A stretch of DNA of 64,000 nucleotides from the NCBI RefSeq assembly GCF_014930365.1, contig NZ_JABXWI010000010.1, positions 372,001 through 436,000 of the forward strand, in the 5' to 3' direction. Positions 15,692-25,658 of this stretch are shown here, piece after piece (position 1 is the stretch's first letter; each line of letters begins with the position of its first letter). The stretch is from Streptomyces caniscabiei. Lineage in GTDB: Bacteria > Actinomycetota > Actinomycetes > Streptomycetales > Streptomycetaceae. The notes beneath the pieces are model-generated. The model ran no database searches. It was given only the letters and a program-made list of their open reading frames with translations, and was not told the origin of the DNA. Position numbers and translations under genes: made by a program.

Positions 15692-16975
15692 ATGAGCGAC
15701 AGTCCAGCCCCTCTCGCCGATCCGCATCTCGTCTACGACCCGGTCGACGGCGTACGGGACGCAGTGATCCTCGGATCGACCGGATCGATCGGCACCCAGG
15801 CCATCGACCTCGTCCTGCGCAACCCGGACCGCTTCCGCGTCACCGGGCTCTCCGCCGCCGGAGGGAGGGTGGAGCTGCTGGCCGAGCAGGCGCACCGCCT
15901 GCGGGTGCGGACCGTCGCCGTCGCCCGCGAGGACGTCGTACCGGCCCTGCGTGAGGCCCTGACCGCGGCGTACGGCGCCGGGGAGCCGCTGCCCGAGATC
16001 CTCGCCGGCCCGGACGCCGCCACCGCTCTCGCCGCCTCCGACTGCCACACCGTGCTCAACGGCATCACCGGCTCCATCGGCCTCGCCCCGACCCTCGCCG
16101 CCCTGGAGGCGGGCCGCACCCTCGCGCTCGCCAACAAGGAGTCGCTCATCGTCGGCGGCCCGCTGGTGAAGGCCGTGGCCAAGCCCGGCCAGATCATCCC
16201 GGTCGACTCCGAGCACGCCGCCCTCTTCCAGGCCCTCGCCTCCGGCACCCGCGCCGATGTGCGCAAGCTCGTCGTCACCGCCTCCGGGGGTCCCTTCCGC
16301 GGCCGTACGAAGGCGGAGCTGGCCGATGTGACGCCCGCCGAGGCGCTCGCGCACCCCACCTGGGCCATGGGTCCGGTCATCACCGTGAACTCCGCGACCC
16401 TCGTCAACAAGGGCCTGGAGGTCATCGAGGCGCACCTCCTCTACGACATTCCCTTCGACCGCATTGAGGTCGTCGTGCACCCCCAGTCGTATGTCCACTC
16501 GATGGTTGAGTTCACGGACGGATCGACGATGGCCCAGGCGACGCCCCCCGACATGCGCGGGCCCATCGCCATCGGCCTCGGCTGGCCGCAGCGCGTCCCC
16601 GACGCGGCGCCCGCCTTCGACTGGACCAAGGCGTCCACCTGGGAGTTCTTCCCCCTCGACAACGAGGCGTTCCCGTCGGTCGGGCTCGCCCGGCACGTGG
16701 GAGAGCTCGCGGGCACCGCCCCGGCGGTGTTCAATGCGGCGAACGAGGAGTGCGTCGACGCGTTCCTGCACGGGGGTCTCCGGTTCGACGCGATCATGGA
16801 GACCGTCACACGGGTCGTCCAGGAGCACGGCACCCCCGCCGCGGGAACTTCCCTGACCGTGGCGGACGTCCTCGAAGCGGAGACCTGGGCGCGCGCCAGG
16901 GCCCGTGAACTGACCAACTCGACCACCTCGACAGGCAAACCCACCGAGCGGACGACCGCGGAGGCCCGTGCATGA
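15692..16975 (+). CDS. dxr: 1-deoxy-D-xylulose 5-phosphate reductoisomerase
   Basis: Second enzyme of the MEP isoprenoid pathway: rearranges and reduces DXP to 2-C-methyl-D-erythritol 4-phosphate with NADPH. 427 residues, including an N-terminal and C-terminal extension relative to the E. coli enzyme (~398). Seen: the NADPH loop GSTGSIG (28–34), ANKESLIVGG, the metal/substrate block PVDSEHAALFQ, and LEVIEAHLLYDIPFDRIEVVVHPQSYVHSMVEF. The stop overlaps the next start (ATGA) and ispG follows, so two MEP-pathway enzymes flank a membrane protease. The C-terminal tail (STTSTGKPTERTTAEARA) is polar and likely disordered. Confidence 0.97.
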   Translation: MSDSPAPLADPHLVYDPVDGVRDAVILGSTGSIGTQAIDLVLRNPDRFRVTGLSAAGGRVELLAEQAHRLRVRTVAVAREDVVPALREALTAAYGAGEPLPEILAGPDAATALAASDCHTVLNGITGSIGLAPTLAALEAGRTLALANKESLIVGGPLVKAVAKPGQIIPVDSEHAALFQALASGTRADVRKLVVTASGGPFRGRTKAELADVTPAEALAHPTWAMGPVITVNSATLVNKGLEVIEAHLLYDIPFDRIEVVVHPQSYVHSMVEFTDGSTMAQATPPDMRGPIAIGLGWPQRVPDAAPAFDWTKASTWEFFPLDNEAFPSVGLARHVGELAGTAPAVFNAANEECVDAFLHGGLRFDAIMETVTRVVQEHGTPAAGTSLTVADVLEAETWARARARELTNSTTSTGKPTERTTAEARA

Positions 16976-18276
16976 CGACCCTGATGTTCATCCTCGGCAT
17001 AGTGGTCTTCGTGATCGGCCTGGCGTTCTCGATCGCGTGGCACGAGCTGGGCCACTTCTCCACCGCCAAGCTCTTCGGCGTCCGGGTGCCCCAGTTCATG
17101 GTGGGCTTCGGCCCGACCATCTGGTCGAAGAAGAAGGGCGAGACCGAGTACGGCGTCAAGGCGATCCCGCTCGGCGGTTACATCCGCATGATCGGCATGA
17201 TCCCGCCCGGCGAGGACGGCCGCATCGAGAGCCGCTCGACCTCCCCGTGGCGCGTGATGATCGAGGACGCCCGCGCGGCCTCCTTCGAGGAGCTCCAGCC
17301 CGGCGACGAGAAGCGCCTGTTCTACACGCGCAAGCCCTGGAAGCGCGTCATCGTGATGTTCGCCGGCCCCTTCATGAACCTGATCCTGGCCGTCGTGATC
17401 TTCGTCGGCGTGATGATGACCTTCGGCGCCCAGACCCAGACCACCACGGTCAGCAAGGTCTCGGACTGCGTCATCGAGGCCAGCGAGAACCGCTCCAAGT
17501 GCCGGTCCGGCGACGAGGAGGCCCCCGCCAAGGCCGCGGGCCTGAAGCCGGGCGACAAGATCGTCGCGTTCGACGGCGAGCCCGTCGACGACTGGGCCTC
17601 CCTGCAGTCCGACATCCGCTCCAACCCCGGCCAGCAGGTCACCGTCACCGTCGACCGCGACGGCAAGCAGCTCGACCTCACCGCCACGCTGGTGAAGAAC
17701 CAGGTCAGCAAGACCGACGGCAACGGCGGCTACGTCGCCGACAAGTACGTCTCCGCCGGCTGGTTCGGCTTCACCCCCGCCTCCGGCATCGTCCCGCTCT
17801 CCTTCGGCGAGTCGGTCGACCGCATGGGCGACATGATGGAGAACGGCGTCGAGTCCCTGCTCTCCCTGCCCGCCAAGGTCCCCGCCCTGTGGGACGCCAC
17901 CTTCGGCGACGGCGAACGCGAGGCCGACTCGCCCATGGGCGTGGTCGGCGCGGCCCGCGTCGGCGGTGAGATCTTCACCATGGACATCCCCGCCACCCAG
18001 CAGCTCGCCAGCTTCCTCATCCTGCTGGCCGGCTTCAACCTCTCCCTCTTCCTGTTCAACATGCTCCCGCTCCTGCCGCTCGACGGCGGCCACATCGCGG
18101 GCGCCCTGTGGGAGTCGCTGCGCCGGAACGCGGCGAAGGTGCTCCGCCGGCCCGACCCCGGCCCGTTCGACGTGGCGAAGCTGATGCCCGTCGCCTACGT
18201 CGTGGCCGGCATCTTCGTCTGCTTCACCCTCCTGGTCCTGATCGCGGACCTCGTGAACCCGGTACGCATCTCGTAG
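16972..18276 (+). CDS. RIP (site-2) zinc metalloprotease, M50 family
   Basis: 434-residue intramembrane protease. The zinc motif HELGH is at residues 24–28 in the first membrane helix, a PDZ domain lies at about 175–250 (KAAGLKPGDKIVAFDGEPVDDW), and the third zinc ligand is in the C-terminal LPLDGGH (near 367–373). RIP enzymes (RseP, Rip1) cut single-pass anti-sigma factors or signal peptides in the membrane. It overlaps dxr by ATGA, an order kept in many actinobacteria and other bacteria. The substrate in this organism is not evident; no sigma or anti-sigma gene is in the window. Confidence 0.93.
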   Translation: MTTLMFILGIVVFVIGLAFSIAWHELGHFSTAKLFGVRVPQFMVGFGPTIWSKKKGETEYGVKAIPLGGYIRMIGMIPPGEDGRIESRSTSPWRVMIEDARAASFEELQPGDEKRLFYTRKPWKRVIVMFAGPFMNLILAVVIFVGVMMTFGAQTQTTTVSKVSDCVIEASENRSKCRSGDEEAPAKAAGLKPGDKIVAFDGEPVDDWASLQSDIRSNPGQQVTVTVDRDGKQLDLTATLVKNQVSKTDGNGGYVADKYVSAGWFGFTPASGIVPLSFGESVDRMGDMMENGVESLLSLPAKVPALWDATFGDGEREADSPMGVVGAARVGGEIFTMDIPATQQLASFLILLAGFNLSLFLFNMLPLLPLDGGHIAGALWESLRRNAAKVLRRPDPGPFDVAKLMPVAYVVAGIFVCFTLLVLIADLVNPVRIS

Positions 18277-18435
18277 CCACCCGACGTTCACGACGGCCGG
18301 GCACACTCACACGGTGGAGCCCGGCCGCCGGGGACGGTGATGTGCTCGGGAGCCTGCCGGTGCCGTAATCTCGAAGCCTGGAGCCCGCCCGTACCGGGAC
18401 CCGATCCTGATCCACAACTTGGGGTTGCACAGCAG

Positions 18436-19593
<1,158 letters not shown>

Positions 19594-19610
19594 GGAGGAC
19601 TCGGCGCCTT

Positions 19611-19641
19611 CTGAAGACAGGCCCGTCAGGGCCGTCTTCAG
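19611..19641. terminator. Hairpin terminator after ispG
   Basis: CTGAAGACAGGCCC (19611–19624) pairs with GGGCCGTCTTCAG (19629–19641) with one bulge and a 4-base loop, 17 bp after the ispG stop. Confidence 0.8.
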
Positions 19642-19712
19642 GGGCGCGGGGCTGTATCGATGTGCGGCTCCGCCGCGTGGGCGCGACAAGCCACGACGCA
19701 CCCGCACCCGCC
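19640..19712 (+). repeat. Copy of dispersed GC-rich intergenic repeat
   Basis: AGGGGCGCGGGGCTGTATCG followed by a tail GCGCGACAAGCCACGACGCACCCGCACCC. The same pattern, GGGGCGCGGGGAACTG plus a CCA-rich tail, recurs in several gaps of this window. Confidence 0.6.
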
Positions 19713-19809
19713 AATGCACAGGAGCCCCCGAGTTCCGAGGCGCCCCCGCCACAGCCCGGCAGGGTATCGTGCCAGGACCAGCGCAGACCCCAGGGTGAGG
19801 CCCCCGCAC

Positions 19810-20664
19810 GTGTTGACCCAGACCACCACCAGGGTCCTCGAACCGAGTGACCTGGACGCCGCACTCGCCGTCCTGGACCGAGACCCGGTCGCGAACGCCT
19901 TCGTGACCTCCCGTGTCCAGGTCGCCGGGCTGGACCCATGGCGGCTGGGCGGCGAGATGTGGGGCTGGTACGAGGACGGCGCCCTGACCTCCCTCTGCTA
20001 CGCCGGCGCCAACCTCGTCCCCATCTGCGCCACCCCCCGCGCCGTGCGCGCCTTCGCCGACCGCGCGCGCCGGGCCGGCCGCCGCTGCTCCTCGGTCGTC
20101 GGCCCCGCCGAACCCACCGCCCAGCTCTGGCGCCTGCTCGAACCCAGCTGGGGCCCGGCCCGCGAGGTCCGCTCGCACCAGCCCCTCATGGTCACCGACC
20201 GGCTGCCCGACCCCGCCGAGGTCACGCCCGACCCGTACGTCCGCCGGATCCGCAAGGACGAGATGGAGACGATCATGCCGGCGTGCGTCGCGATGTTCAC
20301 CGAGGAGGTGGGCGTCTCCCCCCTGGCCGGCGACGGCGGCCTCCTCTACCAGGCCCGGGTCGCCGAACTCGTCGGCTCCGGCCGCTCCTTCGCCCGCCTC
20401 GACGCCGACGGCCGCGTCGTCTTCAAGGCCGAGATCGGCGCCGCCACCCCCCAGGCCTGCCAGATCCAGGGCGTCTGGGTCGCCCCCGAATACCGTGGCC
20501 AGGGCCTCGCGGCCCCCGGCATGGCAGCGGTCCTCCGCTACGCCCTCGCCGACGTGGCCCCGTTGGTCAGCCTCTACGTCAACGACTTCAACACGGCGGC
20601 ACGGCGCACGTACCAGAGAGTGGGCTTCCAAGAGGTGGGCGCCTTCATGAGCGTCCTGTTCTGA
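19810..20664 (+). CDS. GNAT family N-acetyltransferase with N-terminal DUF4081-like domain
   Basis: 284 residues. The GTG start at 19810 has AGGGTGAGG about 10 bases upstream; the frame extends further up but through the intergenic repeat. The N-terminal half (LEPSDLDAALAVLDRDPVANAFVTSRV…) matches the DUF4081 type found before GNAT domains in actinobacteria. The C-terminal half is a GNAT fold with the acetyl-CoA loop region (GVWVAPEYRGQGLAAPGMAAVLRYAL) and the closing YVNDFNTAARRTYQRVGF motif. The substrate is unknown. It lies between ispG and proS, a position held in many streptomycetes. Confidence 0.85.
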   Translation: MLTQTTTRVLEPSDLDAALAVLDRDPVANAFVTSRVQVAGLDPWRLGGEMWGWYEDGALTSLCYAGANLVPICATPRAVRAFADRARRAGRRCSSVVGPAEPTAQLWRLLEPSWGPAREVRSHQPLMVTDRLPDPAEVTPDPYVRRIRKDEMETIMPACVAMFTEEVGVSPLAGDGGLLYQARVAELVGSGRSFARLDADGRVVFKAEIGAATPQACQIQGVWVAPEYRGQGLAAPGMAAVLRYALADVAPLVSLYVNDFNTAARRTYQRVGFQEVGAFMSVLF

Positions 20665-20743
20665 TTCAAGAGCGAGCCGCTCTGAGGGATCGGCTGCGGA
20701 GGGCTCAACTTCTGGACTCCGGACGAGGATCGCGCCCCCCATA

Positions 20744-20790
20744 GGCGCGGGGAACTGCGCGACCAGCCACAAACAACCCGCACCCCGCAG
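20744..20790 (+). repeat. Copy of dispersed GC-rich intergenic repeat
   Basis: GGCGCGGGGAACTGCGCGAC then CAGCCACAAACAACCCGCACCCCGCAG. It is the most complete example in the window of the repeat also seen at 19640 and 32864, and ends 32 bp before the next start codon. Confidence 0.7.
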
Positions 20791-20821
20791 ACAACACGCA
20801 CCCCCCTGTAGGCTCCCGGCC

Positions 20822-21352
20822 ATGGACCTCGTCATCGGCCCCTTGGACCTCTCCGCCCACGTGGACGAGGCCCTGGCAGTCCAAGCCGTAGCCTTCGGCC
20901 TGGGCCCCGACGAGGTCGCCGTCCGCCGCCAGATCGTCCTCCGCCACATGACGTACCCGGGGGCGAGGGCACTCGGCGCCACGTCCGAAGGGCGGCTCGT
21001 CGGCTTCGTCTACGGCATGCCCAACGACCGCACCCACTGGTGGTCCACCGTCGTCGAGCCCTACCTCCGCGCCCTCGGCCACGACCACTGGCTGGACGAC
21101 TCCTTCGTCATCACCGAACTGCACGTCCACCCCCGCCACCAGAACCACGGCGTCGGCCGCGCCCTCATCACCACCATCACCGACAGCGCCGTCGAACCCC
21201 GTTCGATCCTCTCCGCGATCGACGTCGACAGCCCGGCCCGCGGCCTGTACCACTCCCTCGGTTACACCGACCTGGCCCGCCGGGTCGTCTTCCCCAGCGC
21301 CCCCAAGCCGTACGCGGTGATGGGCGCGCCCCTGCCCCTGCGCCGCCGGTAG
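20822..21352 (+). CDS. GNAT family N-acetyltransferase
   Basis: 176 residues, single GNAT domain. The conserved acetyl-CoA-binding stretch is ITELHVHPRHQNHGVGRALITTI (motif A with Q/R-x-x-G-x-G/A form), and the C-terminal SPARGLYHSLGYTDL is the usual last strand and helix. No strong ribosome site is visible before the ATG (CTCCCGGCC), so expression may be low or the start imprecise. Substrate unknown. It precedes proS by 98 bp on the same strand, but the two are probably not tightly coupled. Confidence 0.85.
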   Translation: MDLVIGPLDLSAHVDEALAVQAVAFGLGPDEVAVRRQIVLRHMTYPGARALGATSEGRLVGFVYGMPNDRTHWWSTVVEPYLRALGHDHWLDDSFVITELHVHPRHQNHGVGRALITTITDSAVEPRSILSAIDVDSPARGLYHSLGYTDLARRVVFPSAPKPYAVMGAPLPLRRR

Positions 21353-21450
21353 CCGGCCCGACCCCCACCGCCACCACCGGATTTCCACGGGCACCCGCCC
21401 CCCGGCTAACCTCCTGCCATCAACCAAACCCCGGCAGGAGTACGACAACC

Positions 21451-23154
21451 ATGGCGAACGCACCGGTCCAGCGCATGTCCCAGTTGATGGCGAAGACGCT
21501 GCGCGACGACCCCGCGGACGCCGAGGTCCTCAGCCACAAGCTCCTCGTCCGCGCCGGATACGTCCGCCGCACCGCGGCCGGCGTGTGGACCTGGCTGCCG
21601 CTCGGCAAGAAGGTCCTCGCCAACGTGGAGCGCATCGTCCGCGAGGAGATGGACGCGATCGGCGCCCAGGAGGTACTGCTCCCCGCGCTGCTGCCGAAGG
21701 AGCCGTACGAGGCGACCGGCCGCTGGGACGAGTACGGCCCCGAGCTGTTCCGTCTGCAGGACCGCAAGGGCGGCGACTACCTCCTCGGCCCCACCCACGA
21801 GGAGATCTTCACGCTGATCGTGAAGGACCAGGCGTCCTCCTACAAGGACCTGCCGGTGATCCTCTACCAGATCCAGACGAAGTTCCGCGACGAGGCCCGC
21901 CCCCGCGCCGGCATCCTGCGCGGCCGTGAGTTCCTGATGAAGGACTCGTACTCCTTCGACACCGAGGACGAGGGCCTCGCCCAGTCGTACGCCCTGCACC
22001 GCCAGGCGTACCAGAAGGTGTTCGAGCGCCTGGGCCTCGACTACCGCATCTGCGCCGCCACGGCGGGCGCGATGGGCGGCTCGAAGTCGGAGGAGTTCCT
22101 CGCCCCGGCCGGCGCCGGCGAGGACACCTTCGCGGACTGCCCGGCGTGCGACTTCGCGGCCAACACCGAGGCGATCACCTTCGAGCTGAAGCCGGTGGAC
22201 GCCGACGGCGTGCCCGCCCTTGAGGAGATCCCGACCCCGGACACCCCGACCATCGAGAGCCTCGCCGCGTACCTCGGTGTCGAGGCCTCCGCCACCCTGA
22301 AGAACCTCCTCGTCAAGGTCGACGGCGAGATCGTCGCCGTCGGCGTCCCCGGCGACCGCGAGGTCGACCTGGGCAAGGTCGAGGCGCACTTCGCCCCGGC
22401 GGCCGTCGAGATGGTCACCGAGGCGGACTTCGCCGGCCGTCCCGACCTGGTCCGCGGCTATGTCGGCCCGCAGGGCCTCGGCGAGAAGGTCACGTACATC
22501 GCCGACCCGCGCGTCGCCCCCGGCACCGCCTGGATCACCGGCGCCAACAAGCCGGGCACGCACGCCAGGAACGTCGTCGCGGGCCGGGACTTCGAGGTCG
22601 CCGAGTACGTCGACGTCGTGGTGGTCCAGGAGGGCGACCCCTGCCCGAAGTGCGGCACCGGCCTCAAGCTGGACCGCGCCATCGAGATCGGCCACATCTT
22701 CCAGCTCGGCCGCAAGTACGCCGACGCCCTCAAGCTCGACGTCCTCGGCCAGAACGGCAAGCCCGTCCGCGTCACCATGGGCTCGTACGGCATCGGTGTC
22801 TCCCGCGCGGTGGCCGCCCTCGCCGAGCAGTCCGCCGACGACAAGGGCCTGTGCTGGCCCGCCGAGGTCGCCCCGGCCGACGTCCACGTGGTCGCGGCGG
22901 GCAAGGCCCTCCAGACCGAACTGGCCCTCGACGTCTCCGAGAAGCTGCGGGCCGCCGGCCTCCGCGTCCTGGTCGACGACCGCGCGGGTGTCTCCCCGGG
23001 CGTGAAGTTCACCGACTCCGAACTGATCGGCGTACCGAAGATCCTGGTCGCCGGCCGCCGCTCCGCCGAGGGCGTCCTGGAGCTGAAGGACCGCCGGACC
23101 GGTGAGCGCGAGGAGCTGACGGTCGACGAGGCGATCGCCCGCCTGACGGTCTGA
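21451..23154 (+). CDS. proS: Prolyl-tRNA synthetase, bacterial (editing) type
   Basis: Class II aminoacyl-tRNA synthetase charging tRNA-Pro. 567 residues, with the INS editing domain between motifs 2 and 3 (about residues 230–390), which clears mischarged alanine. Motif 1 region VRAGYVRRTAAGVWTWLPLGKKV, motif 2 FRDEARPRAGILRGREFLMKDSYSF, motif 3 GSYGIGVSRAVAALAEQ; anticodon-binding domain at the C-terminus (AAGLRVLVDDRAGVSPGVKF). The ATG has CAGGAG 10 bases upstream. A Cys pair (CPACDF, CPKCG) is present in and near the insertion. No T-box or other leader structure was recognised upstream. Confidence 0.97.
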   Translation: MANAPVQRMSQLMAKTLRDDPADAEVLSHKLLVRAGYVRRTAAGVWTWLPLGKKVLANVERIVREEMDAIGAQEVLLPALLPKEPYEATGRWDEYGPELFRLQDRKGGDYLLGPTHEEIFTLIVKDQASSYKDLPVILYQIQTKFRDEARPRAGILRGREFLMKDSYSFDTEDEGLAQSYALHRQAYQKVFERLGLDYRICAATAGAMGGSKSEEFLAPAGAGEDTFADCPACDFAANTEAITFELKPVDADGVPALEEIPTPDTPTIESLAAYLGVEASATLKNLLVKVDGEIVAVGVPGDREVDLGKVEAHFAPAAVEMVTEADFAGRPDLVRGYVGPQGLGEKVTYIADPRVAPGTAWITGANKPGTHARNVVAGRDFEVAEYVDVVVVQEGDPCPKCGTGLKLDRAIEIGHIFQLGRKYADALKLDVLGQNGKPVRVTMGSYGIGVSRAVAALAEQSADDKGLCWPAEVAPADVHVVAAGKALQTELALDVSEKLRAAGLRVLVDDRAGVSPGVKFTDSELIGVPKILVAGRRSAEGVLELKDRRTGEREELTVDEAIARLTV

Positions 23155-23173
23155 GCAACCTCGCAGAGAGTTC

Positions 23174-23199
23174 CGGTGAGGCGTAGGACCGCCTCACCG
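23174..23199. terminator. Hairpin terminator after proS
   Basis: Perfect 10-bp stem CGGTGAGGCG/CGCCTCACCG with a 6-base loop, 19 bp after the proS stop. Confidence 0.75.
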
Positions 23200-23281
23200 A
23201 CCCCTCCCGGACCGTTCCCCGACCGTAGGACGTGACCGCACGCCACTACGGAGGGGGACGGTCAGGACGACTGGGAGCTAG

Positions 23282-23479
23282 GGCCCTTCTGATGGATCTC
23301 CGCGGCGTCGCGGCGTCCGGCACGCACGCTCGCCGCACGCCGCGAAGGGCCAGGTGGCTCCGCCACAAGACCCTCCACGCCGCACGCCGAGCGCACGCTC
23401 CCCCACTCTCGGCTCCGCTCGAGCGGGAGGGACCCCCACGACGCCGCTCCTTCTCCCACGGAGATCCATCAGAAGGGCC
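23282..23479. mobile_element. MITE-like element (198 bp) flanked by CTAG
   Basis: Perfect terminal inverted repeats of 21 bp beginning GGCCCTTCTGATGGATCTCC sit at both ends, bounded by CTAG at 23278–23281 and 23480–23483. No transposase is encoded. The interior holds short GC hairpins. It occupies most of the 325-bp gap between the convergent genes proS and the phosphotransferase-like gene. Terminal repeats of this type are known from IS5-related elements in streptomycetes (from memory, not checked). Confidence 0.82.
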
Positions 23480-24412
23480 CTAGAGCCAGCCGGCGAACTC
23501 CAGCAACAGCTCCGCGTCCCGCGGCCGTCCCACCCGCCGAGCCCGCACCCCCGACTCCACGGCCCGGAACAACGTCCACCCCCGCAACCGCTCCTGGTCC
23601 ACATCCAGCGACTCGGCCAGCTTCTTCACCCGCCGCCGAGTGATCGCCGCCCCCGAGGGCGAGGCGATCAGGTCCTCCACCCGGTCCCGCACCAGCCGGG
23701 CCAGGTCGAACGCGCACTCGCCCACCACCGGGTCCGGCCCCACCGCCAGCCACGGCAGCCGCTCCCCGGCCAGCACCTTGCTCTGCCGGAACGTCCCGTG
23801 CAGCAACCGCTCCTCGGGCCCGGAGTCCAGCAGCTCCGCACGAACGCCGAGAGCGGCGTCGACCAGCCCCCGCACCTCGGAGTCCGCCTCGGCGCCCGCC
23901 CGCAGGGCCTCCGACTGCCGGCCCGTCCGCTCCGCCACGGTCTCGAAGACATGCGCCTGCGGCGGCTCGATCCACAGCCGTCGCAGGGTCGCCGCGGCCT
24001 CCAGCAGCGCCTTCGCCTCGGGCAGCGACCGCACCGACAGATCGGGGCGCAGCCGCTCCAGCAGCAGCACACCGTGACTGTCGCCGGGGTTCAGCAACTG
24101 GACGGCGCCGCGCCCGTCCCAGTGCGCGAGCGCGGCCCGCTCGCTCTCCGGCCGGGCCCGTTCGGGTGCCAGCTTGAGCACGGCGGGCGTACCGTCGATG
24201 AGCCGGACAAGGAGCACCAGACTGCTCCGGCCACCCGGAGCCTGCACCCGTTCGACGCTCAACTCGCGTAGATTCAGAGCTTGTCGGGCCAGCTCGGGGA
24301 GGTTCTCCAGCCACTCGCCGACCCCGTCACCGCCCTCCGGCCGTCGGGTCTCGGCGAGCGCTCGCACCAGCCGCTGCGGCGGTTCGAAGTCCTCGAAAGC
24401 CATGCGCGCCAT
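23480..24412 (-). CDS. Degenerate aminoglycoside phosphotransferase-like protein
   Basis: 310 residues from the ATG at 24412 (GGAAGGG upstream; a second ATG is three codons in). The fold resembles the aminoglycoside/streptomycin 6-kinase group: ATP-lobe lysine in PAVLKLAPERA (K80), then LLHGTFRQSKVLAGERLPWLAVGPDPVVGECAFDLARLV. Active relatives carry HGD…N and a DPKP metal motif here; in this protein the catalytic Asp is Thr207, the Asn is Lys212 and the metal Asp is Gly225. It is therefore probably not an active kinase. The stop codon lies inside the CTAG that borders the MITE, so the insertion did not change the protein. The ferritin-like gene lies 29 bp upstream on the same strand. Confidence 0.75.
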   Translation of the reverse strand: MARMAFEDFEPPQRLVRALAETRRPEGGDGVGEWLENLPELARQALNLRELSVERVQAPGGRSSLVLLVRLIDGTPAVLKLAPERARPESERAALAHWDGRGAVQLLNPGDSHGVLLLERLRPDLSVRSLPEAKALLEAAATLRRLWIEPPQAHVFETVAERTGRQSEALRAGAEADSEVRGLVDAALGVRAELLDSGPEERLLHGTFRQSKVLAGERLPWLAVGPDPVVGECAFDLARLVRDRVEDLIASPSGAAITRRRVKKLAESLDVDQERLRGWTLFRAVESGVRARRVGRPRDAELLLEFAGWL

Positions 24413-24441
24413 GGGCGAGTCGTTTCCCTTCCGGAGCCTGA

Positions 24442-24897
24442 TCAGGTGTGCGGTGTCGCCGACGGGCCGGCCGCGGCCGTCCGCTCGGCGAGACCAGGGA
24501 AGGCTACGCTCGTGCCCCGCCACCGCACCGCCCGCACCGCCGCCTCCCGCAGCGCCTCGGCGGCCGTGGCACGCCGTTCGCCCTCGGCGGCCCGCACGAG
24601 ATCCGAGTACACCCCGGCCACCCGTTCCTCCAGCTCCGCCGCGAGCCGCACGGCGGAATCGGAGTCGACGACCTGGAACGGCAACGCGTACCCGGCGGCC
24701 GCCACGGCGGGCTTGCCGCCCAGGTCCCGCACGGCCCGGGTGAGCGTGTCCCGGCGGGCCCGGTGCGCGTCGTACGCCTCCCGTGCCTCGCGCAGCCGTG
24801 CCTCGCCGATCTTTCCGCCGACGACGCCGTAGCCGTACACGGCGGCGTGCTCGGCCCCGAGCGCCGCCTGTACCGCCTTCAGCTCCCCGCTGCTCAC
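24442..24897 (-). CDS. Ferritin-like domain protein (DUF4439 type)
   Basis: 151 residues, a four-helix bundle by its pattern: LKAVQAALGAEHAAVYGYGVVGGKIG, then REAREAYDAHRARRDTLTRAV, and two later helices. Glu and His residues in AEHAAVYGY and AYDAHRARRD resemble ferritin-like metal ligands, but binding is not shown. The GTG start overlaps the stop of the upstream lipoprotein gene (GTGA), so the two are translationally coupled and may work together at the membrane. The role is unknown; such pairs are conserved near rimP in Streptomyces. Confidence 0.8.
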   Translation of the reverse strand: MSSGELKAVQAALGAEHAAVYGYGVVGGKIGEARLREAREAYDAHRARRDTLTRAVRDLGGKPAVAAAGYALPFQVVDSDSAVRLAAELEERVAGVYSDLVRAAEGERRATAAEALREAAVRAVRWRGTSVAFPGLAERTAAAGPSATPHT

Positions 24898-25463
24898 TTC
24901 GCACCCTCCGTCAACACGTACGCGTGTCCCGCACCCGCCGCCGCCACCGACGCCATGAGCCGTGCCACCTCGCCCGGCACCTCCAGCAACGCCTTGGCCC
25001 GCTTGTCGGCGAGCGCCCGCTCGGCGGCGGCCAGTTCCGTGAGGGCCGCCCCGGGGTCCTCCGGCACGGGGTCGGGCGAAGCCGATGCGGAGGGGGAGGA
25101 GGAAGCAGAGGAGGAGGAGGGCGAACCGGAGGGGGAAGGGCTCGCCTCACCCGCGCCCGCCCTGCCCGTGCCCTTCGCGCCCCCGAACACCTCGGCGTGC
25201 CGTACGACCTCCGCCCGCAGCGGTGTCAGCAGCGCGGCCAGATCCGGATGGGCGGCGATCACCCGGTCGTACCGCTCCACGAGCCCCTCGCTGTCCCGTG
25301 CCACCCGCGCGCGTGTCCGCTCCACCCGCGACGCGTCGCCCCCGCCGTCGGACACCCCGCCCCCGGACGAGCACCCCGCGAGCAGCCCCGCACCGGCGGC
25401 CCCGACGAGCAAACTCCTTCTGCGCGGCCCCGACAGGGCACGCGACGACAGGCTGAACGACAC
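24894..25463 (-). CDS. Putative Tat-type lipoprotein with Ser/Pro-rich linker
   Basis: 189 residues from the GTG at 25463, chosen because GAGGA lies 7–8 bases upstream; an upstream GTG at 25511 is possible. The N-terminus carries RRRSLLVGAAGAGLLAGC: an Arg-rich Tat-like motif followed by a lipobox with Cys at the cleavage site. Two helical segments flank a Ser/Pro-rich spacer (SPSPSGSPSSSSASSSPSAS). The helical pattern and coupling to the ferritin-like gene suggest a related ferritin-like fold, but this is inference. It is divergent from rimP. Confidence 0.75.
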   Translation of the reverse strand: MSFSLSSRALSGPRRRSLLVGAAGAGLLAGCSSGGGVSDGGGDASRVERTRARVARDSEGLVERYDRVIAAHPDLAALLTPLRAEVVRHAEVFGGAKGTGRAGAGEASPSPSGSPSSSSASSSPSASASPDPVPEDPGAALTELAAAERALADKRAKALLEVPGEVARLMASVAAAGAGHAYVLTEGAK

Positions 25464-25551
25464 AGCAGACGTCCTCGGGGGGTCGTACGAACAAAGAAGC
25501 GGTGCGATCACCGTACCCGTGAAACGCGCTGTACCCCGCTAGGACCTGCCC

Positions 25552-25570
25552 CAGGGGCGCGGGGAACTCG
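25552..25570 (+). repeat. Short copy of dispersed intergenic repeat
   Basis: CAGGGGCGCGGGGAACTCG: the core of the repeat only, without the CCA-rich tail, in the 195-bp gap between the lipoprotein gene and rimP. Confidence 0.55.
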
Positions 25571-25658
25571 TGGACGGCAACACCCCAGCGGAGCGGCTAC
25601 CCTTTGACCTGACACGCGCCCTACCCACAACAGCACACGCGGCCGAGGAGTCACCCGG

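Noticed and set aside
23232..23483. Small frames within the second MITE
   Set aside because: They lack ribosome sites and resemble no transposase; the element is non-autonomous.
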